From Morella rubra (lineage: Eukaryota; Streptophyta; Magnoliopsida; Fagales; Myricaceae): DNA of 64,000 bases. The translations under genes were made by a program, and so were the position numbers. Below are positions 45,481-57,640 of the stretch, one piece after another. The notes below the pieces were generated by a model. The model searched no databases. It was not told where the DNA came from and worked only from the letters and a program-made list of their open reading frames with translations. Location: NCBI GenBank assembly GCA_003952965.2, contig CM025854.1, positions 12,772,271 to 12,836,270 on the forward strand, in the 5' to 3' direction. How positions within the stretch are numbered: the first letter of the stretch is position 1; every line of letters starts with the position of its first letter.

Positions 45481-47996
45481 TGAGTGTAGATAGAATAGAG
45501 CTCCTGCAACTTCTGTGGCAATCGTAAGCGCACATCCCACGTTAATGAAAAATCCTCATTGCGGTTATGGAGGTATTGGAAAAGAGTTCCATTTGGTATA
45601 AATTCATAAACTAATAGTGGAACTTCTGTCTCCAAGCAACAACCAAGTAGCTTTACCACGTTTCTATGATTGATTTGTGAGAGAATGACAACTTCACTAA
45701 TGAATTCTTTGGTTTTTTCTTTGCCAATTACCTTTGACTTTTTTACTGCAATGATTTTTCCATCTGGTAACATGGCTTTGTAAACAGTGCCTTGTCCTTC
45801 TTGACCAAGTATTCTGTTCACATTAAAATTATCAGTTGCCTTTTCCAAATCCTTTGAAGTAAATAGGTTGGGGTTCCCAACATTCACTTCACTTGAAGAT
45901 AACTGTTGTTGTAACAACAATCCACCATTTGTTTGAAGAACTTCTCCTTACGCTTCATCATCTTCCTTTTCTTTAGTCCTTTGTACGATCCCCATCCACT
46001 AAAAGTAGAAATGTACCCCAACGCCTGTGCTAACACCTGTTTAACTCATTGAAATAGGAAAAGATTACTCCTTAAAGTTATATTGAGAGACAATTATACT
46101 TGGAAGTGTTTCTCTTTTGATTGCAAGGAAAGTGCGCATGCAGAATAATTTATGAAAACTAAAAAGTTATCAACAACAAAAGATCAAGAGATAATGATCT
46201 TATGGATAATCAATATGCCAATAGAATGAAAATTCAAGAAAAAGAAAAAAAAAAGTAAATATTTTTCAATTAAAAATAGAGAAATTATGTTTCATGTTTC
46301 TATTTGTTTTTAACTTTATTATTTTAATTTTTTTTTTTCTAATTTTGTCTTGGGGAGCATTTGATCAATCCACGTCACTTTTTTTCATATTTAAAGGCCA
46401 GATCTAAAGTAGCCTCGGGATTTATTCCTTTTGAAGCATGAGGGGAATAATAAAACAAAATTGGAACTTTTGCGGAGCTAATTGATTTTTACTCAAAGAT
46501 CTAGGGCTTGCTATGACTTTCTCCTGAGATTTTTGTAGGCAGCAAATTCAATCAATAACATTTAATAATGTTTTATAATGATGCAAAATTAAGAAGACGT
46601 AGGTACCTATAATGATGCCTTTGATCCTCAACCTGATGTTCTTAATCGAGTAGCATTCGTAAGAGCCCTTAGTATTTTTGCATCCCATCTTTTCGTAAGT
46701 ACTCCCGCGGCCATTCTCGTAAGACAAGTACCTCGAACATGTGTTGAGATGAGGATCTGCATATTCGTCAACATCTGAAATTGCAATGACAAGAAAACCA
46801 TGAGAATGTGAGATATATATGCAAACATAAGTATTAATGGCATCTCATCGAAATTGATATAAAAATTGGAAGATTAGAACTTGAAAAAAAAAAATTAAGT
46901 TGTGGGATTCCCTCTTCCCTTCCAGCCTCTATCGGAGGCGACTCTGTTATTTCAGCCATAAACATATATAATACGCGTGGTCTGATGACGCAGGTCGTTT
47001 AAAACATCAGCTAATAAAGTTAATTTGAAATAAATGGAGAAATTTTAATTTCTGCTTCCAAAATGGAATTGACAGACTATTCGCCGAGGAAAAAGAAAAG
47101 AAAGCTTACCTTGACATCCTTCAGGAAGATAGGGATTTCCTTCATAGCCGTGTTTGCAGGAACATGTGGAAGCTAAGCTCCTTATTTCCAAAAGCAGTCT
47201 GATTAGAACAATGATAGGTTGGGGACGTAGAACTGCCCTCCGCATTCCCACTTAATCCAAGCGAATTGAATAAACTACTATTAATCCGCCATTGAAATGC
47301 CACTGCAACGGTGTAGTCATCTGGGATTGGCATTCTAAAATTCTCCTTGAACCATTCCGTATCTACCAGGAATGCAGACCTCACTGATTGTCCCACCTTC
47401 CTGTCATTTATTGGCATTGCAGTTAGGGAGAATCCTATGTCGAGACCGGAAGGTATTACGGTTTGGCAGCAGTTAATGCCATTGCAATCGCTTGGATTTA
47501 CAGATCCAGTTTCCTCACAGACGGACATGCACCCACCAATTATAACTGATTCATTATAAGGAGACATTATTGAGGCAAAGTTGTTGCAACCCACGGCAAC
47601 GAATCTGTTTTTGGTCTGGGAGACCATGAAAGGTGTTCCTTCGGTACCGAAATTGAAAAAGTAGTAGAGGGGGGAGAGCAACCCTTGATATTTATCATTT
47701 CCGAAATTGAAAATCGTAGATTTGACGAGCCCAGTGCCGTCTAACTTAATTTCCAGCAACTCAAAGCCAGTGATCCTCGAGAAAGGCTTGCGAGAGCCCG
47801 CAGGTTCAGTAACTTTACAATCTATCGCCATCCATTCGTCAAGGTAGCAATGTGCGGCTCCCATTCCAAAAGGGAATGGAATGCTAACGTTCCCACAGCG
47901 GCCTTGGCATGAGCCTTTTGATAATTTCGCGGCTTGTGCGAATGGTTCAAGTGTAGACAGTAGAAAAATTATGCGGAACACCATTTGCACTGCCAT
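44930..47996 (-). pseudogene. Wall-associated receptor kinase-like gene, frameshifted
   Basis: Exon 1 (47996-47111) begins MAVQMVFRIIFLLSTLEPFA, a signal peptide, followed by the galacturonan-binding domain (CQGRCGNVSIPFPFGMG...CYLDEWMAIDCK) and a WAK-type extracellular region. It ends in an EGF module (CSCKHGYEGNPYLPEGCQ) in a shifted frame. Exon 2 (46775-46607) is a calcium-type EGF starting DVDEYADPHLNTCS. Exon 3 (from about 46030) holds the juxtamembrane KEKFFKQM...[13 protein letters not shown] and the kinase domain with [23 protein letters not shown]-like IIAVKKSK, and VYSFCVVLAELLTGEKA. Frame changes fall at about 47200, 45910, 45530 and in the catalytic loop, where HRDI survives only in another frame. 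WAKs sense pectin or pathogen damage at the plasma membrane. This copy cannot make a full kinase. Confidence 0.85.
45981..46606. other. Intron 2 of the WAK-like gene
   Basis: AT-rich, bounded by GT (46606-46605 on the minus strand) and an AG near 46040. No embedded gene is seen. Confidence 0.5.
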
Positions 47997-48140
47997 CTCT
48001 CTGTCTTGCGACGATAATGAATGGAGTTGTGAAGCAGAGATGCATGCCCTGGCTTCCACCTTTTATACCAAGATTCCAGCGCGTGCTTGATCAAATACTT
48101 CCACGGAAGTTTCCTAGACCACAATTGTAAGACATAAACA

Positions 48141-49126
48141 GTCCACTAGTCCTTCGGGTATTGGGGTACTATTGCTCAATTCCAAATTGATTCTTAGAAT
48201 AAGTTTGATCCTAGACCGGTCTTGTGAAATTCTTTTATTGTGGTCATTTTGTCTACTCGAGTGATAATAAAAAAAATCTAACTAGTTAACGGAAACATAT
48301 GTTAACCAATTGTCAATAACCACGTGTCCCCTTAATTGTCAAATCACCCAACATACTATGTATGACTCATATACACTAATTTTAATTTCACCTCAAATTC
48401 TCTTTGAAATTCTACCTAACAACTTTCTTTTAAGGGTTAAATATACTTTGCACCCTCCAACTATGGAGTACTTGATACTTTGCACCACAATTTACTATTC
48501 TTATTATATTGCACCCACCAACTATTGATTTAGACACTTTGCACCATCTTAAAATTTTCGATTAATTTGGACGGAAAATGATTTTTGATGTGTGAAATGA
48601 AAATTTTATCCCCATATTTTTTTTGGCAATGACCATTTTATGACAGTAAAATTGTAATTTTTGAGAACCAAAAATAAATTCCATCAAACTGACCAAAAAA
48701 TTTAACAAGGGTTGCAAAGTGTCTAAATCAATAAGTTGGTGGATGCATGTGAAAAAATAATAGATCGAGTGCAAAGTGTCAAAACCTCAAAAGTTAGAAA
48801 GTGTAAAGTGTATTTATTTCTTCTTTTAAACATTGAGTTAGTCCAATGCAGAGTAGAGAATTGGAGGCAAAATTAAAATTAGTGGATACGAGTCATATGT
48901 GGCACACTGAGTAATTTGACAATTAATGAGGACACGTGATTATTGACAGATTGTTAACACGTGCCCCCGTTAGCCACGTTAAATTTTTTCCATTTACGGG
49001 ATTCCTCGAGTTGACAAAATGACCACCTAAGAACACGAAGAACTCCACAGGCCAGCCAGTCTAGGATGAAAATTACTCTAAGGGTCAATTTGGGATATTT
49101 AAGTAATACCCCAAAGACTAGTAGAC
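48141..49126. repeat. Long foldback repeat upstream of the WAK-like gene
   Basis: The left arm 48141-48403 and right arm 48855-49126 are inverted copies of each other, e.g. GTCCACTAGTCCTTCGGGTA and the reversed GTCTACTAGTCTTTGGGGTA, and GTCAATAACCACGTGTCC and the reversed GTCAATAATCACGTGTCC. Such arms suggest a Mutator-like or other foldback DNA element. GACATAAA occurs just outside each side (48131 and 49138) and may be a target duplication, though it is not directly adjacent on the right. The G-box-like CACGTG in the arms may affect nearby transcription. Confidence 0.72.
48434..48820. mobile_element. Long-TIR MITE (Mutator-like) nested in the foldback
   Basis: A 387-bp palindromic unit: the left end GGGTTAAATATACTTTGCAC pairs with the reversed right end GAAATAAATACACTTTACAC, and the arms continue with several CACTTTGCAC(C/T) motifs. 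It is flanked by the exact 9-bp repeat TTCTTTTAA (48425-48433 and 48821-48829), the target-duplication size of Mutator-like elements. It has no coding capacity. Confidence 0.78.
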
Positions 49127-50421
49127 TAATTAAGCTTGACATAAATATTGATGAATTGAATTTCCCAACAGAATAAAAGAACAAATGAATTTAAGGAAGC
49201 CTTTTCATCCTTCTTTCCCTTTGAGAGGTAAGCCTTAAACTAGGGTCACGGGGCAGATAGACGGAAAAGGCCAACAATTATTTTTCTGCAAACTTTTTTT
49301 TTTTTGTTGAAACTACTAATTGTATATATATATTGAAAGGACAAAGAAAATTATAACCTAGAAAATATGATAAGAAGGATCTAAAGGGCCAGCCGCGAGT
49401 TTAGAGGGCCAACGCCTATATAGTTAATAGGCTTTCTGACTTGTCGACCTTTACAATTGATGTAAATCACGTGGTTTACGTTTCTACATATTTCCAAGTG
49501 ATTTTGTATAGCCGAACTACTTGTGTAGTTCTATAGAATTGTATGTCCCATGTTATTGCTAAATAGGCGTCTACTAGAGGCCATTTTGGCTCCCTTGATC
49601 CCTGCCTACTCCCTCTATTCTGTACTTTGACTCTTGGGTTGATTAATAGAGAAAATAATAATAATAAAATACGTTCTTATATTGTTCGGCGAGCATAGTA
49701 TTTGTATTTTCTCTTTTCGCTACATATTACCGCATATACTCTATTGAGGGAATAGGCGTAGATTAGTAACGAATTTTTACTGCCATTTTTAAAACTTCAA
49801 AATAGGAGGATTCTACAGTTTTCTTTTGTTCCCAAACAATATATAATTGTTTATTTCTTTAATATTCTTACGATCCATATATTTCTGTAATGTACAATAT
49901 AAATTTGTCGATGGAGGATATGCTTGTTTCCTGGAATCATTAATTATTAGAGAAACATCAAGTGGACTGGGAATAGGCAAACGATTCTTCTTTTCTTGAT
50001 TGAAACGTGTTACAAGTTGTCAAAAGTAGCATGGCCAGGCATGATAGCTAAGGCAATCCAAGTGTCGGCCACTGCTGGTACTTTAGTTGGTCAAAAGAGC
50101 TTGGGAACTTTATCGTACATATATAGTGGAATGCATTTTTATCGGCCATCACTCGCAGAAAAAGTTCTTGCTTTTGTAAAACTTTAAACTATTGGGCGAT
50201 CACATCCAAAAGAAAAATGATATTCATCCGAGTGGTACTCATATTTCATGTCTTCCATCGCGATCGATATATATCTACAACTATATTTCATTTTCTTTTG
50301 TGGTCTTTGTATTTGCTTTCTTTCTACATAATTAATTGCTTTTTAAAATTTATAGTACTTGAGCTGTTGATCAGATAACTTTGAAAGATCTTCATAAGCG
50401 AGTATTGCGTCGAGTACTACT
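49127..50421. other. Intergenic; 49930-50260 duplicated at 58745-59030
   Basis: No gene is recognised. The 3' part shares GCAATCCAAGT, GGTACTTTAGTTGGT/GGACTTTAGTTGGT, TTCTTGCTTTTGTAAA/TTGTTGCTTTTGTAAA and CACATCCAAAAGAA/CAACATCCAAAAGAA with 58745-59030, in the same orientation and order. Confidence 0.6.
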
Positions 50422-51638
50422 CGCTACACTATTTTTGGCCTTTAGGGACGCATTTTGTGGGGCTGTAACTAAAATCATCCCCAAAGCTTCACTTTTAGAG
50501 ACAAAATTATGTTCATCCTGATAAAATTGCGTCCCCATTTAGCGACGAAATTTAGTCCTCTTCATTAAATTCATCTCTTATTTGGCCGGAGTGCTGGCAG
50601 GAAAACTTAGGACTAACCTAATTTTGTGGCACAATATGTTCGTCCCCAACTTGGCCAGTAGGATTCAGATGAAAATGTAACAATAATAATCGAATTAAAT
50701 CAAAGATATGATTCGAAATATCACATTTGATAGGGTACGAACATACGTTATATATTATTTTTCATTATTGTTCAGATGTATGTACGAAGATATATTTTAT
50801 TGGAATATATGTTCAAATATGTGTTTGATAGTGTGTTTAAATATCTCCAAGCATTTTGCTATTCCCACCCATACAAAACCTGATTAATTTACATGTACAG
50901 ACTTTGACATTCATTATACAAGTCAATCAAAACAGAACATAATCTAGTTTTATACATGCACACCTATAATCTATTAAAACACAAGATAATCATCAAAAAT
51001 ATACATTAGAATGTGGCAATGTCAACCACAGTACAAATCCATCAAAACATACATCAGAATGCAAGAATGTCCACTACACAATTATCAAATAAACATAGCT
51101 GTATATAAAAGAGTTAATGGAGTACAATAATATATAACCATTAACAAAAGTGAGGCTGAAATGCCAAAAAAGACGAACTGATGCCCCATAGTGATCAAGG
51201 CTCGTAATCCTTTCAACCCATTGTGGGCGAGCTTGGTGGGCAGCATGTGCCTCCTCCTTTGCCTCAGGCTCCTTTACCCACATCTGGTTCGCTCATCCTG
51301 TGCCCCCGTCGTATGTGGAGGCCAACATGCACTGCACATCCTCCACCCATGGTACATTTGACAATGGGGTCATTTCTCATCGGGTAATGCCTTAACCCCC
51401 GCCGCTATATAAGAAAGCGTGTGATGAGAAGTCCGAGCGAGCGACTGTCTACAAAGGTAACATGCGCCTTATGATAGAGACTCGATATATTCACCTGGCA
51501 AATCAGTATGGACCCATTTGCCAGCTAAACTCGGAATCAAGCTTGATACTATGTGAATCTTGTCTAGTGAAGCTTCAGATATATGTTTGGGGCAAGCACC
51601 AAGTGTAGTGTCTTAAAGAAGGGGTTCAAATCCTAGTA

Positions 51639-52016
51639 TTAGATGACTATGCCTCCTCTGTGCAATGGCCCAGGATGACTGATCATGGACAACAATATGT
51701 GGTCCACGGTCGGCTCAGCATTACCAGCAACAGCATGAGCCTTTGGTACAGGACAAGGAGGGGCATCGCCCTCTAGTGCCAGAAGAGGACAGGCATCGCC
51801 CCTTGTTGCAGGACGAGGAGGAGCATCGCCCTCTAGTGGAACTGCCGCCCCGGGTATCTTGAGAAACTCGGCAATTGTATCTGCCAACACAGTAACCGTG
51901 ACCCCATAGATCGTCACAGTTAGTTGATTCGCAGGGGGATCTTGTTTCTCCATCTCCAAGTAAAACTCATGAACCATGTCATGGATGACACACCTGGTCA
52001 TCTGAAGGATGGGCAT
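51639..52016 (-). CDS. Unknown ORF fragment inside the CACTA element
   Basis: The 125-codon frame reads MPILQMTRCVIHDMVHEFYL and then a low-complexity part with repeated LEGDAPPRP/LEGDAPPCP units. The corresponding 30-40-bp DNA repeats are at 51755-51850. I do not recognise a domain. By position it could be remains of a CACTA second protein or captured DNA. An in-frame stop lies just upstream, so it is probably a fragment. Confidence 0.3.
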   Translation of the reverse strand: MPILQMTRCVIHDMVHEFYLEMEKQDPPANQLTVTIYGVTVTVLADTIAEFLKIPGAAVPLEGDAPPRPATRGDACPLLALEGDAPPCPVPKAHAVAGNAEPTVDHILLSMISHPGPLHRGGIVI

Positions 52017-52750
52017 TCATCCTCTAGTTGTGAAAATATAGGGGTGTGTTGTACCCTCGAAGGTCAATGGCAAGAGCTCTTCAATGTTTACAATCCGCTC
52101 GACTAGCACCGGTCGTGCCCTAATCTGTTCCTCTGTTGTCAAATCCATTTGTGATGAAGAATGCATGGGCCTTAATGACTTTCTTTAGGATGCAATGGTT
52201 AGCAATCAAGCGAGTTTGCAACGGAATAAATTTGTGTTATGTTACTAAAATAAAAATTGATAATACAAACAACAGTTTATTGTCTCAATTAGTAGTTGGA
52301 AATTACTCAAACGCTCGGTACTTACATGACGACTATTATACATTTTATACCGATAGATCGTATTCGAACATCTTCTTTACAATACAAAAAACAACTATTG
52401 AATGTGTGTGATCAATCGTCTGATCCCATGCGAATGATGGTGCAATATGTTCGAATATATTCAAACATAATTAGGGATGAAAAGTAGCCGACTCGAATTT
52501 GATCCTCGGTCAAATACTTTCAAACGGAAATGTGACAAAATCGTCCCTAAAAGTGTACATTATGTTCTTAAACATTCAAATAGAATCGAATATTTATTGT
52601 GGACAAAAAATTACTGCCACCAAAAGAAATATATTTGAATACGTTTGAACATTGTTAGGTTAAGTTTGTCCCTAAATGTCCATTTTGGAGATGCATGAAA
52701 AATTTCGTCTCTAAAGACCCTTTATCGACTGGAGCTATGGTGATGGCAAA

Positions 52751-53554
52751 TGATACCGAGATTAACCGGGGAAAGCGCGGGACACCTCCACCTCGGGATG
52801 GTTGGAATGAGAGAAATAGACACTCGAACATAGTAATGGGGACCTCGGGAAATGATAACCAAGGATAGATAGATACCTCGGAATAGTAAGAGACCTCGGG
52901 ATAATATATGGGTATCTCGGGATGTTTGTGGGAACATCGGGAAACACTCTGGAACACACTAACTCACACACTCGGATAGATAAGCTCACCACCCAAGTAG
53001 AACACAAAGGGATACAGAAATCACCACCCAATGTAATCCAACACGGGATACAAAGCAAGAAACTCGCCACCTATCGGAATCCACCGAAGGATAAGAGTTG
53101 TTAGAAGAAATCCTTCTTCAAAGTAGCCTAAGGCTCAAGTTGTATAAACACTCAAAATCTATATTTTTCCATTGCTAGAGAAGGGTTAAATAGCAAAGCT
53201 TGGAACAACCCTCCAAGCATGAGTAAATGAAAATTACATCTTCCAAAAATATTAATTGAGACATAAAAGACTCTTAGGGAAATGAAAAGACATGTTGAAA
53301 ATCCAAAAGAATAAGCTAAAAATAGCAAACTCGTCAAAAATTCGTTGGACCTCGGAATTAGCTGCCAGCCTGACCTTCCTTGGAGTAATTCAATCATAAC
53401 TTCGTCTAGAAAACTCCAAATTGTACGTTTGATGCGTTGAAAACTAGATTCGTAGAGCTTTCCAACAAGCCATAGCTCGAACAGAAAACCTTCGTAAATC
53501 ATTCCAGAATTTAATTTCAATCTCGACCTTTTGGTGCTGACCACACCTGTGTCA
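52751..53554 (-). repeat. 3' LTR of the Gypsy element
   Basis: 804 bp, TG...CA ended, aligned end to end with 56875-57640. Confidence 0.9.
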
Positions 53555-53589
53555 TGCTCCCTTGGTTGGAAAAGACTCAACCTCGAGGC

Positions 53590-54966
53590 TAACTCTTCAT
53601 CTTCTTCTTCATAATATGGGGACAGGTCAGAGACATTAAAAGTTGCTGAAACTTCATATTCCCTTGGAAGTTCAATTTTATACGCATTATCACCAATGCG
53701 TTGAAGCACTTTGAATGGACCATCGGCTCTAGGTCTTGAGCTTAGCATGTCTTCCTCCCGGAAACATTCTTTCCTTAGATGAATCCACACCAAATCACCT
53801 CTTTGAAAATTGCTTGCTTTCGGTGCTTGTTGGCTTGCTTCTTGTACTTCTCAGTTTGCTTGAGAATCCGATCTCGACTTGTTCATGCAACTTCTTAATG
53901 TTCTTCACTCTCTCCTCAGCATCACCACTGAATTGATGAGTAGTAGGAAGTGGAGCCAAGTCCAAAGGACTAATAGGATTTTGAACATAGACAATCTCAA
54001 ATGGACTACAACCCGTAGTTTGACTAGTGGATCGATTATAAGCAAACTGGCTTGTGCAAGAATTAAATCCCATTGACGAATATTCTTACCAACAAAGCTC
54101 CGCAACAAATTTCCAAGCTTCGATTGACAACTTCAGTTTGTCCATCGGTTTGAGGATGAACAAGTTGAACTAAATTGCAGGTTAGTTCCAAGCTTCCTCC
54201 AAGAGTACGCCAAAAATGACTCATGAACTTTATATCTCGATCGATGTGATAGTTTGGAATTCCATGCAGCTTAACAACTTCTCGAAAATAAAATCCGCCA
54301 CTGAGAAGCATCAAGAGTCTTGCTACAAGGAAAAAATGCGCCATCTTTGAATAGCGATCAACAACCACCATAACTGAATCTTTGTTCCTTTGAGCCTTTG
54401 GCAAACCCACAACAGAATCCATACTTACATCTTCCAAGGTGAATTACAAATTGGAAGTGGAGTGTATAACCCAGTATTTTGTCCATGACTCTTGGTAATG
54501 TGACAAATTCTACATCGCTCTACATGTCTCATAACATCTCGCTCCATTTTTGGCCAATAGAAATTTTCTTTGATAAGAGAAAGAGTTTTATCTTTACCAA
54601 AGTGACCAGCAAGTCCACCACCGTGAGCTTCAATGATAATGGCATTCTCAAAGGCATTGTGGAATACACAATTGATTGCCTTTGAAAAGATAACCATTTT
54701 GTAATAAAAAGAGTGATAAGGACCCTTAGAACATTCTTCCCATACCTTGGCAAAGTAGGGATCTCCTTGTAAAGCTCTTTCACCACTTCAAAGCCCAAGG
54801 CATTAACTTGCATAGTAGAAAGCAAGGAATGTCGACGACTCAAAGCATCAGCTACTTGATTTTGAACACCCACCTTATGTTTGAGAACAAAGGAAAATGA
54901 TTGTAAAAACACACTCCATTTAGCATGTCGGGAATTGAGTTTTTGTTGGCTATTCAAATATTTCAA
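53590..54966 (-). pseudogene. Gypsy RNase H end, integrase and C-terminal tail
   Basis: [20 protein letters not shown] and [14 protein letters not shown] (54966-54830) close RNase H. The integrase zinc domain (GHFGKDKTL...CRICHITKSHGQN, 54620-54490), core ([12 protein letters not shown], then a damaged IVSDRD site reading [18 protein letters not shown], and [16 protein letters not shown]) and tail ([31 protein letters not shown]) follow. Three frame changes separate them. No chromodomain is seen. Confidence 0.82.
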
Positions 54967-54989
54967 GGCCTCGGTGATCCAAGAACAAG

Positions 54990-55693
54990 ATGAATTCCTT
55001 AGGACTCATCCTATAGGTTGCTTTGTTTGGAATGATGGAACCCGATATAAGATCAATGCAATGTTGAATGTCTCTCGTAGGAGGGAGACCATAGGAATTT
55101 CTTTCGGGAATGACATCATGGAACTCTTCAAGAAGAGATTGCATAATAAGAGGTGGTTCATTCACTTCTTCATTTTCTTCCATCACCACAAGAGCACAAA
55201 CTTCGTTAAACACACCAATTCTTTTCAACATCACATATAGAGAGTAAATTATTTCCCTCTCCTTTATAAGGTTTGGGAGATCTCTCCAAACCAAAGGACC
55301 CAAAATGATCCTTACTCCATCTTTGACAAACTCATAAGTATTCTTGAAACCGTCATGAATAGATTTCTTATCATATTGCCATGGTCTATCGAGAAGTAAA
55401 TGGCAAGCATCCATAGGCACAACATCACATAATACTTCATCTTTGTAATTCTTGCCAATAGAAAATTGAACAAGAGTGCGTTGGTTTACCTTCACCTCGT
55501 TTCCTTTTCGAAACCACGTAAGCTTATAAGGTTGAGGATGAGGTTGTGACTTCAGTGTCAGCTTCTTCACCATGTTTTCAGCCACCACGTTCTCACAACT
55601 TCCATCATCAATGATAATATCACAAACTTTGTCATGGGAAGTGCATCTTGTTTGAAAGATGTTTGTCCGCAAGCCATTCATCACAATCTTCAT
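54990..55693 (-). pseudogene. Gypsy protease and start of RT, fused to RNase H by a deletion
   Basis: The protease has IIDDGSCENVVAENMVKKL and the LLLDRPWQYD block. The RT begins with EFHDVIPE...LPPTRDIQHCIDLISGS...YRMSPKE. At about 54990-55000 the reading goes directly from MSPKEF into [10 protein letters not shown], a phrase from the RNase H end (usual FIL..DH.ALK). The RT palm with YVDD and most of RNase H are therefore absent. The junction at EF suggests deletion at short homology. Confidence 0.82.
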
Positions 55694-56854
55694 AGACTGA
55701 ACTCAAACTTCTTTCGAACAACAAGTGATTCTCTAATGTCGGCATAAGTGACATCTTCGTCTTCCTTGTTTTCTGCATCTTCCTCATTGGTTCTTCTTCA
55801 TCGCCCTCGTCCATCCATTCTTCTTCAATAAGAGTCACCACTTTGCGGTTTGGACAATCAGAGGCAATATGACCAAATCCTTGGCATTTGAAGCACTTAC
55901 AAGAATTAGGATTTTGGCGAATTGAATTCGGTCCTCCTTCATTCTTCGGGAGTTGAGGAGTCGCTTTGTTTGCTGCAAACTTTGGTGTTGAAACTTTAGG
56001 AACTAAAGAGCTCCCTCGGTTGTAATGACCTTCCTTTGCTCCAAATCGTGGTCTACTTCCATGAGCCTCCTTTTGTTGCTTTTCCACCTTTATTGCTAGC
56101 TTCACAACATCATTGTAAGTCCAATACGGTTGTAATTGGACAATATTGCCAATCTCCCCCCTTAGCCCACCAAGATAGCAAGCGATAGTTTGCTCTTCCG
56201 GTTCCGCCACATCACACTTCATTATGAGATGATCGAACTCACAGTATATTCTTCCACCGAAAGATCCTTTTGCTTGAAATTGTGGAACTTAAGAAAAATA
56301 TCTTGTCGGTAATTATCCGGCAAAAATTTTTGCTTAAGAACTTTTCTCATCTTTTCCCATGTAGCAATACGACTTCTTCCTTCTCGAGCACACTGCTTCT
56401 TTAGATTCTCCCACCATAGAGAAGCATATTTCTTCAATCTCAATGCAACAAGCTTCACCTTTCTCTCTTCCGGTACCTCCTTATAATCAAAGATCCTCTC
56501 CACCAAATGTAACCAATCAAGAAACTTGTCCGGCTGCATCCTTCCTTCAAACTCGGGGATATCAACTCTCACATCAAGTTGATCTCGTTGAACTTCATTG
56601 TTTCTTTGATTACGGCGACGATGATGATGAACATGTTCCACTGATGATGCTTCACTTCGTTCACGATAGAAAGGATTCTCATTCTCATGATGAGAAGATT
56701 CACCATCTGAAAAAAGGCTCATAATGCTCAAGACGTTGCTGAAGTTGTTGTAATTGTCTTCGTAGATCTGCAACTTCAACTTCATGGAGATCTCTTTCAC
56801 GAGCTGGAGGAGAGTCAACATTTGGCCCACGACGACGACGACCTGCCATGACAA
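55632..56854 (-). pseudogene. Gypsy gag with CCHC zinc knuckle
   Basis: The gag domain is RVDIPEFEGRMQPDKFLDWL...KLVALRLKKYASLWWENLKK and LKQKFLPDNYRQDIF. After a frame change near 56222 come CDVAEPEEQTIACYLGGLRG and the knuckle CFKCQGFGHIASDCPNRK (about 55895-55840). Apart from that one shift the coding is good. Its product would coat the genomic RNA. Confidence 0.85.
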
Positions 56855-56874
56855 CCAAAAGCTCTGATACCACT

Positions 56875-57640
56875 TGATACCGGGATTAACGGGGAAAGCG
56901 CGGGATACCTCAGAACACCTCGGAAATAGTAATGGGGACCTTGATAACCAAGGAAGATAGACACCTCAGATAGTAATGAGACCTGGGATAATATATGGGT
57001 ATCTCGGGATGTTTGTGGGAACGTCGGGAAAACACTCAGAAACACACTAACTCACACACTTGGATAGATAAGCTCACCACCCAAGTAGAACACAAAGGGA
57101 TACAGAAATCACCACCCAATGTAATCCAACACGGGATACAGAGCAAGAACTCGCCACCTATCGGAATCCACCGAAGGATAAGAGTTGTTAGAAGAAATCT
57201 TCTTCAAAGTAGCCTAAGGCTCAATTGTATAAACACTCAAAAATCTCTGTTTTTTTTTCCACTACTAGAGGGGTTTAAATAGTAAAGCTTGGAACACCCT
57301 CCAAGCATGAGTAAATGAAAATACATCTTCCAAAATATTAATTGAGACATAAAAGACTCTTAGGGAAATGAAAATACATTTGAAAATCCAAAAGAACAAG
57401 CTAAAAATAGCAAACTCGTCCAAATTCACTAGACCTCGGAATTAAGCTGCCAGCCTGACCTCCTTGGAGTAATTTAACATAACTTCGTCTAGAAAACTCC
57501 AAATTGTACGCCGTTTGATGCGTTGGAAACTAGACTCGTAGAGCTTTCCAATCAAGCCATAGCTCGAACATAAACCCTTCGTAAATCATTCCAGACTTTA
57601 ATTTCAATCTCGACCTTTTGGGCTGACCACACCTGTGTCA
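56875..57640 (-). repeat. 5' LTR of the Gypsy element
   Basis: 766 bp, with the initiator-Met primer-binding site two bases inside. Short CTCGG-containing units repeat between 56915 and 57010. Confidence 0.9.

Larger units (their letters stand above)
52751..57640 (-). mobile_element. Complete Ty3-gypsy insertion, non-autonomous (RT core deleted)
   Basis: LTRs at 52751-53554 and 56875-57640 both run TGATACCG...TGTGTCA. The 5-bp target duplication GCAAA is exact (52746-52750 and 57641-57645). The primer-binding site TGGTATCAGAGC reads on the minus strand at 56861-56872, and a polypurine tract AACCAAGGGAGCA precedes the 3' LTR. Gag, protease, RNase H end and integrase are present, but the RT catalytic region is missing. 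The LTRs differ by several indels, including about 20 bases near 52780-52810, so the insertion is not recent. Confidence 0.9.

Noticed and set aside
56815..57045. Frame over the Gypsy 5' LTR start
   Set aside because: LTR DNA, and an equivalent broken frame exists at the other LTR (52655-53070). Not coding.
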